Part shown: piece after piece, positions 33,628 through 41,839 of the stretch
Layout of the letters: each line of letters opens with the position of its first letter
Position numbering within the stretch: the stretch's first letter is position 1
DNA from: UBA4466 sp963925035
Lineage (GTDB): Bacteria > Bacteroidota > Bacteroidia > Flavobacteriales_D > Crocinitomicaceae
Length of the DNA: 64,000 nucleotides
Direction of reading: 5' to 3'
Assembly: GCA_963925035.1 (NCBI GenBank)
Contig: CAWUSK010000012.1
Location: forward strand, 88,934-152,933
Translations under genes and position numbers: made by a program
Notes under the pieces: model-generated
The model's input: the letters and a program-made list of their open reading frames with translations, nothing else
The model's database searches: none
What the model was told of the DNA's origin: nothing

Positions 33628-35200
33628 CGTATACTTTCTTCGGCTTAAAATTCAACGATTCAAACCAACTAATTCGACCTGACTCGCTCATTTCATGCCA
33701 AAAAGATTGATAAGCTCCAGGAGAGTTTCCTGAATATCCGTTCACTGTTTTTAATCCCAGCGATTGAGCAGCAAGCATCGCATCTATTTGATAAACATAA
33801 ACGTTATAATCACGTTCTAAAGGTTCGTAGGAGACAATTGCACCAGCTGGAATGTTCTTCATCTTATCTTGCAAAGTTGATAGTCGCACTTTTGCCTCTT
33901 TTTTTTCAATGCGGTAAGAACTTCCTTCAGTGAAATAATTGTCAAACGTTAAAAGCCCTATCATAATCAAGAAAATTGGCGTTTTGAATTTTACAAACCG
34001 ATTTAGAATTAGAAGAGATACCACAGCAACTGCAAGCCCAAAGAATAGCAATTCAATATTTATGATTCGCGTAATGGCACGCATCGAACCAAATCCTGGT
34101 AAATTGAAAAACAAACGGTACAAAGTGTGTTCATTGATTCGAATTACGGATAGGAAGGTTAATATGGCTGTTAGGGCTAAAATCGCTACGTTATTTGAAA
34201 TCAACGATTGCAGCTTCAGTTTTTTACGAAATGTGATTAACACGAAAAAAGAAAGTAAAGATAAAACCGAGATTCCACCAGTAAACAAATGATGATCCCA
34301 TGATGCTTGTAATTCAACTCCCACACCTCTTAAGAATGTCCAAATTGGACTTCCTGGTTGTGCAAATAGGTATGATTTAAATAAGGGAACTGTATGAAGA
34401 ACATTTTCGAAAAGATTTTCACCAACTTGAATTGAACGATTGTAATATGGCGTCATCAGCATTTGAAGAAGTAGGACATTGATAGCAATTGCAGCTAAAA
34501 TTTTCAAGATCCATTTCCATTGTTTGATATGTTGAAAGAGCTCCTTTCTTTTTTTGATGATAATAATTAGATAAAGAAAAATTAACGGAATAGTGAGCAT
34601 AAATCCAAGGTATATTCCACTGTAGAATTGCATTACGGTAAAGAAAAGTGTCAAGAAGAAAAATTTAGGTTTCAATTCTTGCATGAACAGTAGGCTCATC
34701 CAAATGGCTAACGGAATAAAGAATCGGGGAAATGTTTGTGCATGTGCGATTTGTGATTGCAATGCAAGCGAGAAAGCAAATACAAAAGCACCGAGAACAG
34801 CTGCATATCGGTTCTTTAACAACCAGTTCAAAAAGAGATAACCAGTGCTGTAATTAAGAATTGCAATGAGTACAAACCACAATTGAAAGGCTGTAAAAAT
34901 GTCCGCTCCAAAGACTCTGAAAATGGAATAGAGTGGTGCTGTTCCTAATAGATTATCGGAAAAAGTGATGATTTCCTTTTCTGGGTGCATAAAAGGAGCA
35001 CTCCAAAATGAATCTAGATTTCCAGAAAAGTATTGATGCGCATGTTCTAAAATGTAAGTATTGAACCTTCCGTCTCCTAAATCTCCTGGTAAATAGCAGA
35101 AATCAATTCCAGTGACATTCAAAATCATGAAATACAGTCCGAGAACTAAGCCCAATAGATAAGGCCAACATTGCAGTTTATTTAATAGCTTTTGGTTCAT
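33617..35200 (-). CDS. Multi-span membrane protein, GT-C glycosyltransferase-like (YfhO/PMT-like)
   Basis: 527 residues with about 11 membrane helices. The first long periplasmic loop starts LPGDLGDGRFNTYILEHAHQ and goes on to SFWSAPFMHPEKEIITFSDN; an acidic D-x-G-D-x-R/N pattern after TM1 is where GT-C enzymes hold their catalytic Asp. A C-terminal soluble domain (about 420-527) follows. GT-C enzymes use polyprenyl-phosphate sugars to glycosylate lipids or proteins at the outer face of the inner membrane. The exact reaction is unknown. No other glycan gene is adjacent. Confidence 0.6.
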   Translation of the reverse strand: MNQKLLNKLQCWPYLLGLVLGLYFMILNVTGIDFCYLPGDLGDGRFNTYILEHAHQYFSGNLDSFWSAPFMHPEKEIITFSDNLLGTAPLYSIFRVFGADIFTAFQLWFVLIAILNYSTGYLFLNWLLKNRYAAVLGAFVFAFSLALQSQIAHAQTFPRFFIPLAIWMSLLFMQELKPKFFFLTLFFTVMQFYSGIYLGFMLTIPLIFLYLIIIIKKRKELFQHIKQWKWILKILAAIAINVLLLQMLMTPYYNRSIQVGENLFENVLHTVPLFKSYLFAQPGSPIWTFLRGVGVELQASWDHHLFTGGISVLSLLSFFVLITFRKKLKLQSLISNNVAILALTAILTFLSVIRINEHTLYRLFFNLPGFGSMRAITRIINIELLFFGLAVAVVSLLILNRFVKFKTPIFLIMIGLLTFDNYFTEGSSYRIEKKEAKVRLSTLQDKMKNIPAGAIVSYEPLERDYNVYVYQIDAMLAAQSLGLKTVNGYSGNSPGAYQSFWHEMSESGRISWFESLNFKPKKVYVIH

Positions 35201-35256
35201 AAGTTAAATACAGAACACCTTGTTTCGTAATTTATTGTACAATGCATTAAAAAATA

Positions 35257-35281
35257 AAAAGGAATCAAAATGATTCCTTTT
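35257..35281. terminator. Terminator after tRNA-Leu
   Basis: An 11-bp perfect stem (AAAAGGAATCA, 35257-35267; TGATTCCTTTT, 35271-35281) with a 3-base loop, positioned just past the 3' end of the minus-strand tRNA. Confidence 0.75.
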
Positions 35282-35285
35282 ATTG

Positions 35286-35368
35286 TGCCCTGGACTGGAC
35301 TCGAACCAGCACGCACTTAGTGCACAACCCCCTCAAGGTTGCATGTCTACCAATTTCACCACCAGGGC
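35286..35368 (-). tRNA. tRNA-Leu (anticodon GAG)
   Basis: On the minus strand the acceptor stem pairs GCCCTGG with CCAGGGC and the discriminator is A; CCA is not encoded. The anticodon arm is CAACC-TTGAGGG-GGTTG, so the anticodon is GAG, reading CUC and CUU. The T arm has GGTTCGAGTCC. A long variable arm (TGCACTAAGTGCG region) is typical of tRNA-Leu. 83 nt in total. The gene is alone, followed by a terminator. Confidence 0.95.
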
Positions 35369-35437
35369 ATGCCGCTGCAAATATAATCGATTCTCCGATT
35401 ATGCGTGGATTAAAAACAAAGTTAATTGTTGATTTAC

Positions 35438-36796
35438 CTATCGAATTACAACTTTCTTCATTGAACTTCCTTTTTCAGAAGTTACAGAAAGAAAATAAAC
35501 GCCAGATTCAAACGTCGAGACGTCAATTGTTTGCGCAGCTATATTTGAATTTGTTTCCCAAACAATATCACCTTTTACGGTCATTATTCGCACTTTTTTA
35601 AACGTTGGATCTTTCACCTCCAAATGAAGAAAGTTGTCTGCTGGATTAGGCGAAACAGTAAAATTGGTAATAGAGTTATTATCTATGCTCAAATCAGAAT
35701 CGAAGCTTAAGGCGTCTAATTTTAGAACAGTTCCTGGATTATCACCAGAAAGCACAGTGAAAATCATAGAATCTGGTGTCCCAAACACTCCGACAGCAGA
35801 ATTGAAAATTGTGTAATTTGAGTTAGGTGCAAAGTTTTCTTCGTGGTATCCAACCAATGATCCATTTTCCATGAACTGAATTTGAAGAATTCCTTCATCA
35901 ATAGAGGTGGTAGTTAACTTGTATGCTCCAGTAATATTGACAGGAGTTGAAGCAATTGGAACTGGTGCGTATGGAACTACACTTGAAAAATCAATTCTCC
36001 CCTTTGAAATTAAACCGGGAATTGTATCCGTTCCAAATAGAATTGTGCTCATTTCAATGGCTGACGTTCCTTCAAAGGCATCGCTCGTTTTTCCAGAATT
36101 ATTTATTCCAAAATGTGAATAATATTTATTTAATGTTCCCCAGTTGTCAGGAATTTCAACAGTTGCATTTTCCCAACTTTCAAAATTGTAATTGGGTAAA
36201 TTAGCTTGGTAAATACCGCCATTCAATAACTTAATATTGTCAACGAGTGCCCATGAGTCGGGATGTGGATTGTGTGTAGTATTTGGGTTTCCGATAATAA
36301 ATCCGATCAGTAACTCATCTTGAGTGATATTTCCTACTGGAACAATTTGTGGAGTCCAAGTTACTGCAGGACCAAAGGCAAATGGCTTAATTTGATAATC
36401 AGCTATTGTTCCATTGCTCTTTCTTACGAGTAAAAGATAAAGTGAATCACCTGGTTGTAAATCAATTTTGTAATTAACAATCACAGCCTCAAAGTTATCC
36501 GTATACGGAATTCCGGTTACTGGATTTAAACTTCCGTGTAATATAAAACCACCTAAAGTATCACCAAATATTTCCGCAACACTTAATTTCGCGGCATAAG
36601 TTCCTTCTTGTGCATCTGTGGATTTAAAGACGGTCGTTTCTATGTAATACATTTCTTGATTGGAGCTACTCCAAACAGAAGGGGTTTCATAAATGATCGA
36701 ATCGGACCAGTTTTCAAAACCACCATTCGTTATTTGAGAAAATGACTGGAAGGTTTCAAAACAAAACAAAATGAATATAAAGGCAATTGATTTCAT
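35438..36796 (-). CDS. T9SS-exported protein with two beta-sandwich modules and type-A sorting domain
   Basis: 452 residues. Signal peptide MKSIAFIFILFCFETFQSFSQ, then two homologous modules starting ITNGGFENWSDSIIYETPSV (about 21) and LPNYNFESWENATVEIPDNW (about 200). Each looks like a carbohydrate-binding jelly roll of the PCMD/CBM type ('N-F-E-x-W' start, WALVDNIKL strand). The end is a type-A sorting domain: FTVSPNPADNFLHLEV, VRIMTVKGDIVWE, IDVSTFESGVYFLSVTS, SSMKKVVIR. It should be anchored on the cell surface or released by the T9SS. A glycan-binding role is plausible. The promoter is not obvious. Confidence 0.85.
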   Translation of the reverse strand: MKSIAFIFILFCFETFQSFSQITNGGFENWSDSIIYETPSVWSSSNQEMYYIETTVFKSTDAQEGTYAAKLSVAEIFGDTLGGFILHGSLNPVTGIPYTDNFEAVIVNYKIDLQPGDSLYLLLVRKSNGTIADYQIKPFAFGPAVTWTPQIVPVGNITQDELLIGFIIGNPNTTHNPHPDSWALVDNIKLLNGGIYQANLPNYNFESWENATVEIPDNWGTLNKYYSHFGINNSGKTSDAFEGTSAIEMSTILFGTDTIPGLISKGRIDFSSVVPYAPVPIASTPVNITGAYKLTTTSIDEGILQIQFMENGSLVGYHEENFAPNSNYTIFNSAVGVFGTPDSMIFTVLSGDNPGTVLKLDALSFDSDLSIDNNSITNFTVSPNPADNFLHLEVKDPTFKKVRIMTVKGDIVWETNSNIAAQTIDVSTFESGVYFLSVTSEKGSSMKKVVIR

Positions 36797-36845
36797 AGTT
36801 AGCCAGTTAAGTTTTCATCTAATTTATAAAAATTGAGATGATGAT

Positions 36846-37337
36846 TTATTTTTTGTCTACGTTTTGTGAAAAACTGGAATAAACAGCAACGAATACAATT
36901 GCCTTCTGTAAATCGTCTTCTAGTCCGTCAAAATCCACATCAAAACTCCATCGTTCCCAATCATTACTAAATGTAGTTCGAAATGAACCTTCGAAATCGC
37001 CAGAAATTCTCCATTGATCCAAAATATTCGAAAAAGCAGTTCTAACATTAATCGTCTTTCCGTAGCCTTTGATTGTCCAATCGTTAAAATCATTGGAGAA
37101 CGTTGTTTTTAACGTGACTTCAGCGCCAATTCTCCAGTTGTCCCAATCGTTTAAGAAAACAGTTTTTATGGTTTGATTGCCACATTTCCAATTGTCGTAA
37201 CTTTTGATAAACGTTGTACTAATTGAGAATTCATCATATGTCCACCGGCTAAAATCTTTCGAAAAAGTAGTTCTTAAATCTTGGGTAAAACCAAGAAGTG
37301 AAATCATTAAAAAGCCGGCGGTGATGAGTTGTTTCAT
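36846..37337 (-). CDS. Small exported repeat protein of T-x-F-x(3-4)-D-x-W type, unknown function
   Basis: 163 residues: signal peptide (MKQLITAGFLMISLLGFTQ), then at least six copies of a ~20-25-residue motif, e.g. TTFSKDFSRWTYD, TTFIKSYDNWKCG, TVFLNDWDNWRIG, TTFSNDFNDWTIKG, TAFSNILDQWRISG, TTFSNDWERWSFD. Each copy has T, F, D/N, W and an aromatic or hydrophobic end, suggesting a small repeated beta structure. I do not recognise the family. Its start is at the stop of the ABC permease gene (shared base at 37337), so it is the third gene of that operon and may be a periplasmic or outer-membrane partner of the exporter. Confidence 0.65.
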   Translation of the reverse strand: MKQLITAGFLMISLLGFTQDLRTTFSKDFSRWTYDEFSISTTFIKSYDNWKCGNQTIKTVFLNDWDNWRIGAEVTLKTTFSNDFNDWTIKGYGKTINVRTAFSNILDQWRISGDFEGSFRTTFSNDWERWSFDVDFDGLEDDLQKAIVFVAVYSSFSQNVDKK

Positions 37338-38527
37338 TAGATTAGAATATTCGTTTCCTTGCCAAATTGCCTGTATGAAATAAATACAGCCAAGGCCGCA
37401 ATCGCAAACATTACGCCAAAACTAATGGCCAGTAATCCCATGTCTAATGTACCAGCGATTAAATCCTTCGTCGCTAAAACAATATTTACGACTGGAATTA
37501 TTGCTGTAGTCATGTTTAATTCAATTCCAGGGAAGAAGCCAACCATAGCAGGAAGAATCACAACAATATTCAACGGAGTAATTATACTTTGTGCTTCTTT
37601 GAAGCTTTTTGCATAAACTGCAATTGGAATCATTATTCCTGCAAAGAATACTGTTAACGGAATTAGCAGTGCATATAGGAGTATGATAAATTTCACACTT
37701 AAAATTCCATGAATAATTGACAATAATTCAGCATTTTCAACAACGTCAAGAAATTCAATTGACAATGACAAGCCTAGAAGTGCGGCGGTCGAGGCCAGTA
37801 GTCCTGAAAGTACTACAACGCCCATTTTTCCGAATAAAATTTGCCAACGTGCTACTGGAGTTGTAAGTAAGGTTTCTATCGTTCCACGTTCCTTTTCTCC
37901 TGTAAATAAATCAATTGCTGGATACATGCAGCCTAAGAATCCGAAAGCAATGAAAATGTATGGAAGAATTCCGCCTGCTAATTTTCCGATCATTTCTTTG
38001 TCAGAAGCTACGTTGCTATATTCTGTGATGATTGGAGTTAATTTTGTTTCATCCAGTTTTAAATCTAAAATACGTTCTTGACGTGCGATGTTTTCAATCG
38101 TGCTTAAATAGATTTCAGCTCTATCTTTCATTCCTATGTCTGTGGCGTTATAGAAAACAGTCACGTTTGCCGGTTTGTAAATCTTTAAATTACTACTGAA
38201 CTCTTTTTCACTGTAGATTCCAATTTGAATAGAATCTAATTTCAAGTCTTTTTTCAATTGAACAGAATCGCTGTAAAAAACGATTTCTTTCTTACCCATT
38301 TCTTTAGGCAGGTTCTTCAATTGTTTAAGTACGTAATTATCCTTATCACCAATAAATCCAATCTTTACTTTCTTAGTCGCTGCTTCCTCAGAAAAAGAGG
38401 ATGAAACTCCCGCGAAAATATTCATGATGACAGGAAATATTAAGATTGGAATCACCAACATCATCATTAAGGTTCTTCGATCTCTTAACGTGTCTTTTAG
38501 TTCTTTTTTGAATATCGCAAATATCAT
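37337..38527 (-). CDS. ABC transporter permease (NatB-like, ABC-2 family)
   Basis: 396 residues. TM1 (about 18-38) is followed by a large periplasmic domain (~40-175) and five more helices (~185-390). The family signature GEKERGTIETLLTTPVARWQ is present after the second helix. It resembles NatB of Na+-extruding ABC systems and related ABC-2 exporters. It overlaps the ATPase gene by 4 bp and shares its last base with the repeat-protein start. Together they form an ATPase-permease-exported protein operon. The substrate (Na+, drug or lipid) cannot be assigned. Confidence 0.85.
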   Translation of the reverse strand: MIFAIFKKELKDTLRDRRTLMMMLVIPILIFPVIMNIFAGVSSSFSEEAATKKVKIGFIGDKDNYVLKQLKNLPKEMGKKEIVFYSDSVQLKKDLKLDSIQIGIYSEKEFSSNLKIYKPANVTVFYNATDIGMKDRAEIYLSTIENIARQERILDLKLDETKLTPIITEYSNVASDKEMIGKLAGGILPYIFIAFGFLGCMYPAIDLFTGEKERGTIETLLTTPVARWQILFGKMGVVVLSGLLASTAALLGLSLSIEFLDVVENAELLSIIHGILSVKFIILLYALLIPLTVFFAGIMIPIAVYAKSFKEAQSIITPLNIVVILPAMVGFFPGIELNMTTAIIPVVNIVLATKDLIAGTLDMGLLAISFGVMFAIAALAVFISYRQFGKETNILI

Positions 38528-39300
38528 TGGTTCACTTCTTTTGTTGCGTTAATTACTCGAATAAATTCAGCTGTTAAGTTTTCAGCTTGCATGTTTGCCT
38601 TAAATGATTCCATCGTTCCATCGAACAGCATTTTACCGTTGTGAATAATGGCCAAATCATCGCATAACAAATCTACTTCACTCATAATGTGACTAGAGAA
38701 AATAACTGTCTTCCCTTGGTCCTTGCAATCGCGAATCAGTTTTATGATATTTTCTGCAGTGATGACATCTAATCCACTTGTTGGCTCATCAAAAATCACC
38801 ACTTCTGGGTCGTGAATCATTGTTCTGCAGATGGAAACCTTTTGCTTCATTCCTGTAGAAAGTTTTCCAATGCGTTTTCCTTGAAAGTCATGCATGTCAA
38901 GTAAGGTATACAAACGCTCTTTTCGTTCTTCAAAATCTGATTTAGAAATACCGTACAAATCAGCGAAATACTTAATAACTTCATTTGGAGTTAAACGTGC
39001 ATAAAGTCCTGTAGAACCAGTTAAGAAACCAATTTTACGTCTTGCTTCTGCTGGATACGCAACTGCATCAATTCCAGCAATTTGTATACTCCCAGATGTT
39101 GGTTTGAAAATCGTTGACATCATACGCAAGGTTGTTGTTTTTCCAGCTCCGTTTGGACCTAAAAGTGAAAACACTCTTCCGGGAGTACATTTTAAACTTA
39201 TGCTGTCAACCGCTACGGCAATTTTATCCGTTGTGTTGAGTTCTTTTCTTTGTTGTTTTGAAAGGACGAATTCCTTTCTCAAATCAGTAATCTCAATCAT
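38524..39300 (-). CDS. ABC transporter ATP-binding protein (NatA-like)
   Basis: 258 residues. Walker A GPNGAGKTT, LSTGMKQKVSICR (signature), Walker B VVIFDEPTSGLD and the H-loop SSHIMSEV are all intact. The N-terminus carries a ~20-residue insertion (VLSKQQRKELNTTDKIAVAVD) between strands 1 and 2, as in NatA-type ATPases. It energises the ABC-2 permease encoded downstream. First gene of a three-gene minus-strand operon. Confidence 0.92.
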   Translation of the reverse strand: MIEITDLRKEFVLSKQQRKELNTTDKIAVAVDSISLKCTPGRVFSLLGPNGAGKTTTLRMMSTIFKPTSGSIQIAGIDAVAYPAEARRKIGFLTGSTGLYARLTPNEVIKYFADLYGISKSDFEERKERLYTLLDMHDFQGKRIGKLSTGMKQKVSICRTMIHDPEVVIFDEPTSGLDVITAENIIKLIRDCKDQGKTVIFSSHIMSEVDLLCDDLAIIHNGKMLFDGTMESFKANMQAENLTAEFIRVINATKEVNQ

Positions 39301-39358
39301 GCATTCAAATATTTGATTCTAAATTAGCTATTATTGATGAATTGAGTACTTTTAATTT

Positions 39359-39710
39359 ATGGCATGCGACGAATATTTACAGGAACGGATAGAAATCATT
39401 GTAAACGCAAAGAAAGTTCAGTTCGAAGCAAAGAAAATGATGGATAGATTGTGTTACATGATCGACGTAAAAATGTGTTTCGGAATCATTAAAAACGATT
39501 TCATGGCGCGCGCAGGAGAGAAGACATATGAGCAACTCGTAGAACTTGATGGCTCGCTACCAATGGATTTCACGAAACGTCCAATGAAAAGATATATTTA
39601 CGTTGCCCCAGAAGGAGTTGATTACGATTCTGACCATTAAATAATGGCTCAAGAAGTGATTGGAGTTTAATCCATTGGCTGTGAAGAGCAGAAGTAAGAA
39701 GAAGGTTTAG
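39359..39710 (+). pseudogene. TfoX/Sxy N-terminal-domain protein with eroded 3' end
   Basis: The open frame gives 93 residues ending at TAA 39638-39640 and matches the TfoX_N fold: MMDRLCYMIDVKMCFGIIKN, LPMDFTKRPMKRYIYVAPEG. The family's C-terminal helix is missing from this frame but is found just past the stop: from 39645, one frame over, the codons read WLKK, a TGA (39657-39659), then LEFNPLAVKSRSKKKV and TAG at 39708-39710. Deleting one A at 39636 restores the frame (DLK-TAA-WLKK), with TAA in place of Tyr and TGA in place of Trp or Cys. One insertion and two nonsense changes therefore broke the gene. The 93-residue stub may still be made. The gene's promoter-like box TACTTTTA ends 4 nt before the ATG. 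Confidence 0.75.
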
Positions 39711-39813
39711 GTTGTATCTCGCAGGATTAAAAATCCAGCGAAGCGGTAATTCCAAAAACTAAAAGCGCGTATTTCTCAAGCTACTGCTTCGATTCCTGTC
39801 GAGTGGTGATAGA
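39711..39813. other. Short gap between TfoX remnant and S1/P1-like gene
   Basis: About 100 bp; I see no gene, hairpin with a T run, or repeat here. Confidence 0.5.
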
Positions 39814-40818
39814 TCAATCACAAATCCTTCCCTTGTGCTTATCGTTTAAATAATGCTCGTCCAAGCTTTTCATTTCTTCAACTAATTCTGCAGAAGGAGG
39901 TGTGTTTTGCAATTCAGATAAATCTGGTTGTCCCGCATCGACCCAAGCCGTGTACCAAATATGTCCAACCATTGCAATTGCAGCGCGTAATCTTCTTTCA
40001 ACCATGTTGTTTAGTCTCTCATGGTAAGCTTGAGAGAACTCGTACGAATAAACAGAAATTGTTGCGTTTCCTCGTTGTTCGAAGCTGTACTTTTTATCTG
40101 GAGGCATTTCATTTGTCAATTCTTTTTCAAATCGAAAGACTGAATCTAAGGCTAGATGAGAACCTTCAACTGCCTTCCAAATGTGATCGTCTAGATTTTT
40201 CAAGTATTTCGCTTTCCCAACAAAATAATCGTAATTCTCGTAGTTGATTTCTACCAAACGACTTTCCCACAATCCGTGAATTCCCTTTTGGTTGGTCATT
40301 TGTCCGTTGTAGTTTTCTGTTGTGTGCAAAGGAACATGTGCATCACCAATGTAATGTCCAATATCTGCTGAATACTTCAGAATTAAATCAACGTTTTTTT
40401 CTTCAAATGCTTTTTGAAGTTTGTACTTCATCCAACCAATATTCCAAGGAACAATTCCGTAGGCTTGAAGCGTATCTTCCGTGAATTTTGCAACTGCATC
40501 TTTCCATCTTCGTGGAACAATATCGAACGGATTTTCTACGCCATGCACGTAATGGTCAATGTCGATATAATGCTTTTGAGCTTCACCGTCAACGGCATAC
40601 CGTCGTTTGTCTGGATCAACTGCGTGTTCTGTTAGATATTCAATGTGGTCTTTGTAGAAACCAAACATCTCTGGAGGAAGTGTAAAAGTTGCAATACGGT
40701 TGATGCGTTTGTGACCAAAAAAGCCCCATCGTTTGCTCGATACTTTTTCCTCGCCATTTCCAAATAGAAAGGGAAGAAATAGTAATAGAATATATTTATA
40801 TTTTAACCAACTTCCCAT
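39814..40818 (-). CDS. S1/P1 nuclease-phospholipase C superfamily Zn-dependent hydrolase
   Basis: 334 residues with an N-terminal hydrophobic segment (YKYILLLFLPFLFG) that serves as a signal peptide. The tri-zinc ligand set is visible: WGFFGHKRINR (Trp1/His after processing), HYIDIDHY, DIGHYIGDAHVPLHTTENYN (HxxxD pattern) and GIHGLWESRLVE (HxxxE). Enzymes of this superfamily cleave phosphodiesters of nucleic acids (S1/P1 nuclease) or phospholipids (PLC). The substrate here is unresolved. The 5' end overlaps comB by 23 bp, which suggests co-transcription with sulfolactate synthesis or simple compaction. Confidence 0.8.
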   Translation of the reverse strand: MGSWLKYKYILLLFLPFLFGNGEEKVSSKRWGFFGHKRINRIATFTLPPEMFGFYKDHIEYLTEHAVDPDKRRYAVDGEAQKHYIDIDHYVHGVENPFDIVPRRWKDAVAKFTEDTLQAYGIVPWNIGWMKYKLQKAFEEKNVDLILKYSADIGHYIGDAHVPLHTTENYNGQMTNQKGIHGLWESRLVEINYENYDYFVGKAKYLKNLDDHIWKAVEGSHLALDSVFRFEKELTNEMPPDKKYSFEQRGNATISVYSYEFSQAYHERLNNMVERRLRAAIAMVGHIWYTAWVDAGQPDLSELQNTPPSAELVEEMKSLDEHYLNDKHKGRICD

Positions 40819-41515
40819 CGCGTAATATTGGAACTACATTCGTTTGATTTGGCGTTAGACAATATTTAATGTCTTCATTCAAGTCCAGGTTTTTTAATCT
40901 TCTTCTGTGCGAGCTTGATTTCAAATAGCCCAAAGGATTTCCCCAAGCAGATAAGTACAAGTATTTCGCAGCGATAGATGAATCTTCATTTGAAGTGTAT
41001 TTACCTGTATTGATGAGGTAATTGCAAATTGCTCCTGCACAAATCGTATCCTCCAAATTGAATTTGTCTTGCCATCCAGAGCACAAGCATAATATGTTTT
41101 GATCTTGTTTTTCTAACCATACGCACAATGCATCTAAATTCAACAATGAACCAACAACAACTGTGGGTGCATCACTTGCCATGCTCAATGCTTTTGTACC
41201 ATTTGTTGTTGAAAGAACAACGTCTTTTCCAACGAAATCTGGATTCATGTACGAGTAAGGCGAATTTCCAAAGTCAAATCCTTCTACAATTTGCCCTTTA
41301 CGTTCCGCTCCAACTAAATAACCTCTGTCTTTGTAATCTTGCGCCTCTTCAATCGTTGCAACAGGAATAATGGATCGAATTCCATTTTCAAAAGCCGCGC
41401 AAATTGCAGACGTTGCTCGCAAAACATCAATTACTACGACAATATCGTATTCTCCTTTGAAGTATTCATATTCACCCGGGGTAGAGCATACTTCAACATT
41501 TTTTCTAGTGTCCAT
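40796..41515 (-). CDS. comB: 2-phosphosulfolactate phosphatase (ComB family)
   Basis: 239 residues, normal for ComB. Motifs: VVIDVLRATSAICAAFENGI (Asp-containing active-site loop), GERKGQIVEGFDFGNSPYSY in essence (GAERKGQIVEGFDFGNSP), LSTTNGTKAL, CSGWQDKFNLEDTICAGAI. These are the recognised ComB signatures. ComB removes phosphate from (R)-2-phosphosulfolactate, the ComA product, giving sulfolactate; in methanogens this leads to coenzyme M, in Bacillus to spore sulfolactate. ComA is encoded at 8189-9007, about 32 kb away. ComC (sulfolactate dehydrogenase) is not in the window. Confidence 0.88.
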   Translation of the reverse strand: MDTRKNVEVCSTPGEYEYFKGEYDIVVVIDVLRATSAICAAFENGIRSIIPVATIEEAQDYKDRGYLVGAERKGQIVEGFDFGNSPYSYMNPDFVGKDVVLSTTNGTKALSMASDAPTVVVGSLLNLDALCVWLEKQDQNILCLCSGWQDKFNLEDTICAGAICNYLINTGKYTSNEDSSIAAKYLYLSAWGNPLGYLKSSSHRRRLKNLDLNEDIKYCLTPNQTNVVPILRDGKLVKI

Positions 41516-41542
41516 ACAATTACTAATGTACTGTTTTATTGA

Positions 41543-41839
41543 TTAATGTTTTTCTTTTTTCAAAACTTTCGCATCAAATATGAAAGTCCCGAAAGGAACA
41601 AACGATGCGATAAAGCCTAAGAGTACTGTTGTTATTTTCCAATTCGCTCTTTTAGCATAAACCACTAACCAAATGCAAAAGCAAATGAAAAGTACTCCGT
41701 GAATCATTCCAACAATCTTATTGGGTAAAAGAATGTTGTGTTGATACTTAAGCCACATTGTAATTAATAACAATGGCCACGAAATCCCTTCTAAAATAGC
41801 AAGGAATCTAAATTGTCCGAGCACAGTTTTTAAATTCAT
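41543..41839 (-). CDS. DUF3817 membrane protein
   Basis: 98 residues with three membrane helices (about 12-30, 41-60, 70-87). The start FRFLAILEGISWPLLLITMW and the middle KIVGMIHGVLFICFCIWLVV are the DUF3817 pattern. The family's function is unknown. Its start overlaps the 3' end of uvrB by 4 bp, so the two are co-translated. Confidence 0.8.
   Translation of the reverse strand: MNLKTVLGQFRFLAILEGISWPLLLITMWLKYQHNILLPNKIVGMIHGVLFICFCIWLVVYAKRANWKITTVLLGFIASFVPFGTFIFDAKVLKKEKH

Noticed and set aside
39657..39659. TGA in the TfoX tail as a selenocysteine or recoding site
   Set aside because: A frame shift and a second nonsense codon occur within 20 bp, so decay is the simpler explanation; no SECIS-like hairpin was recognised.
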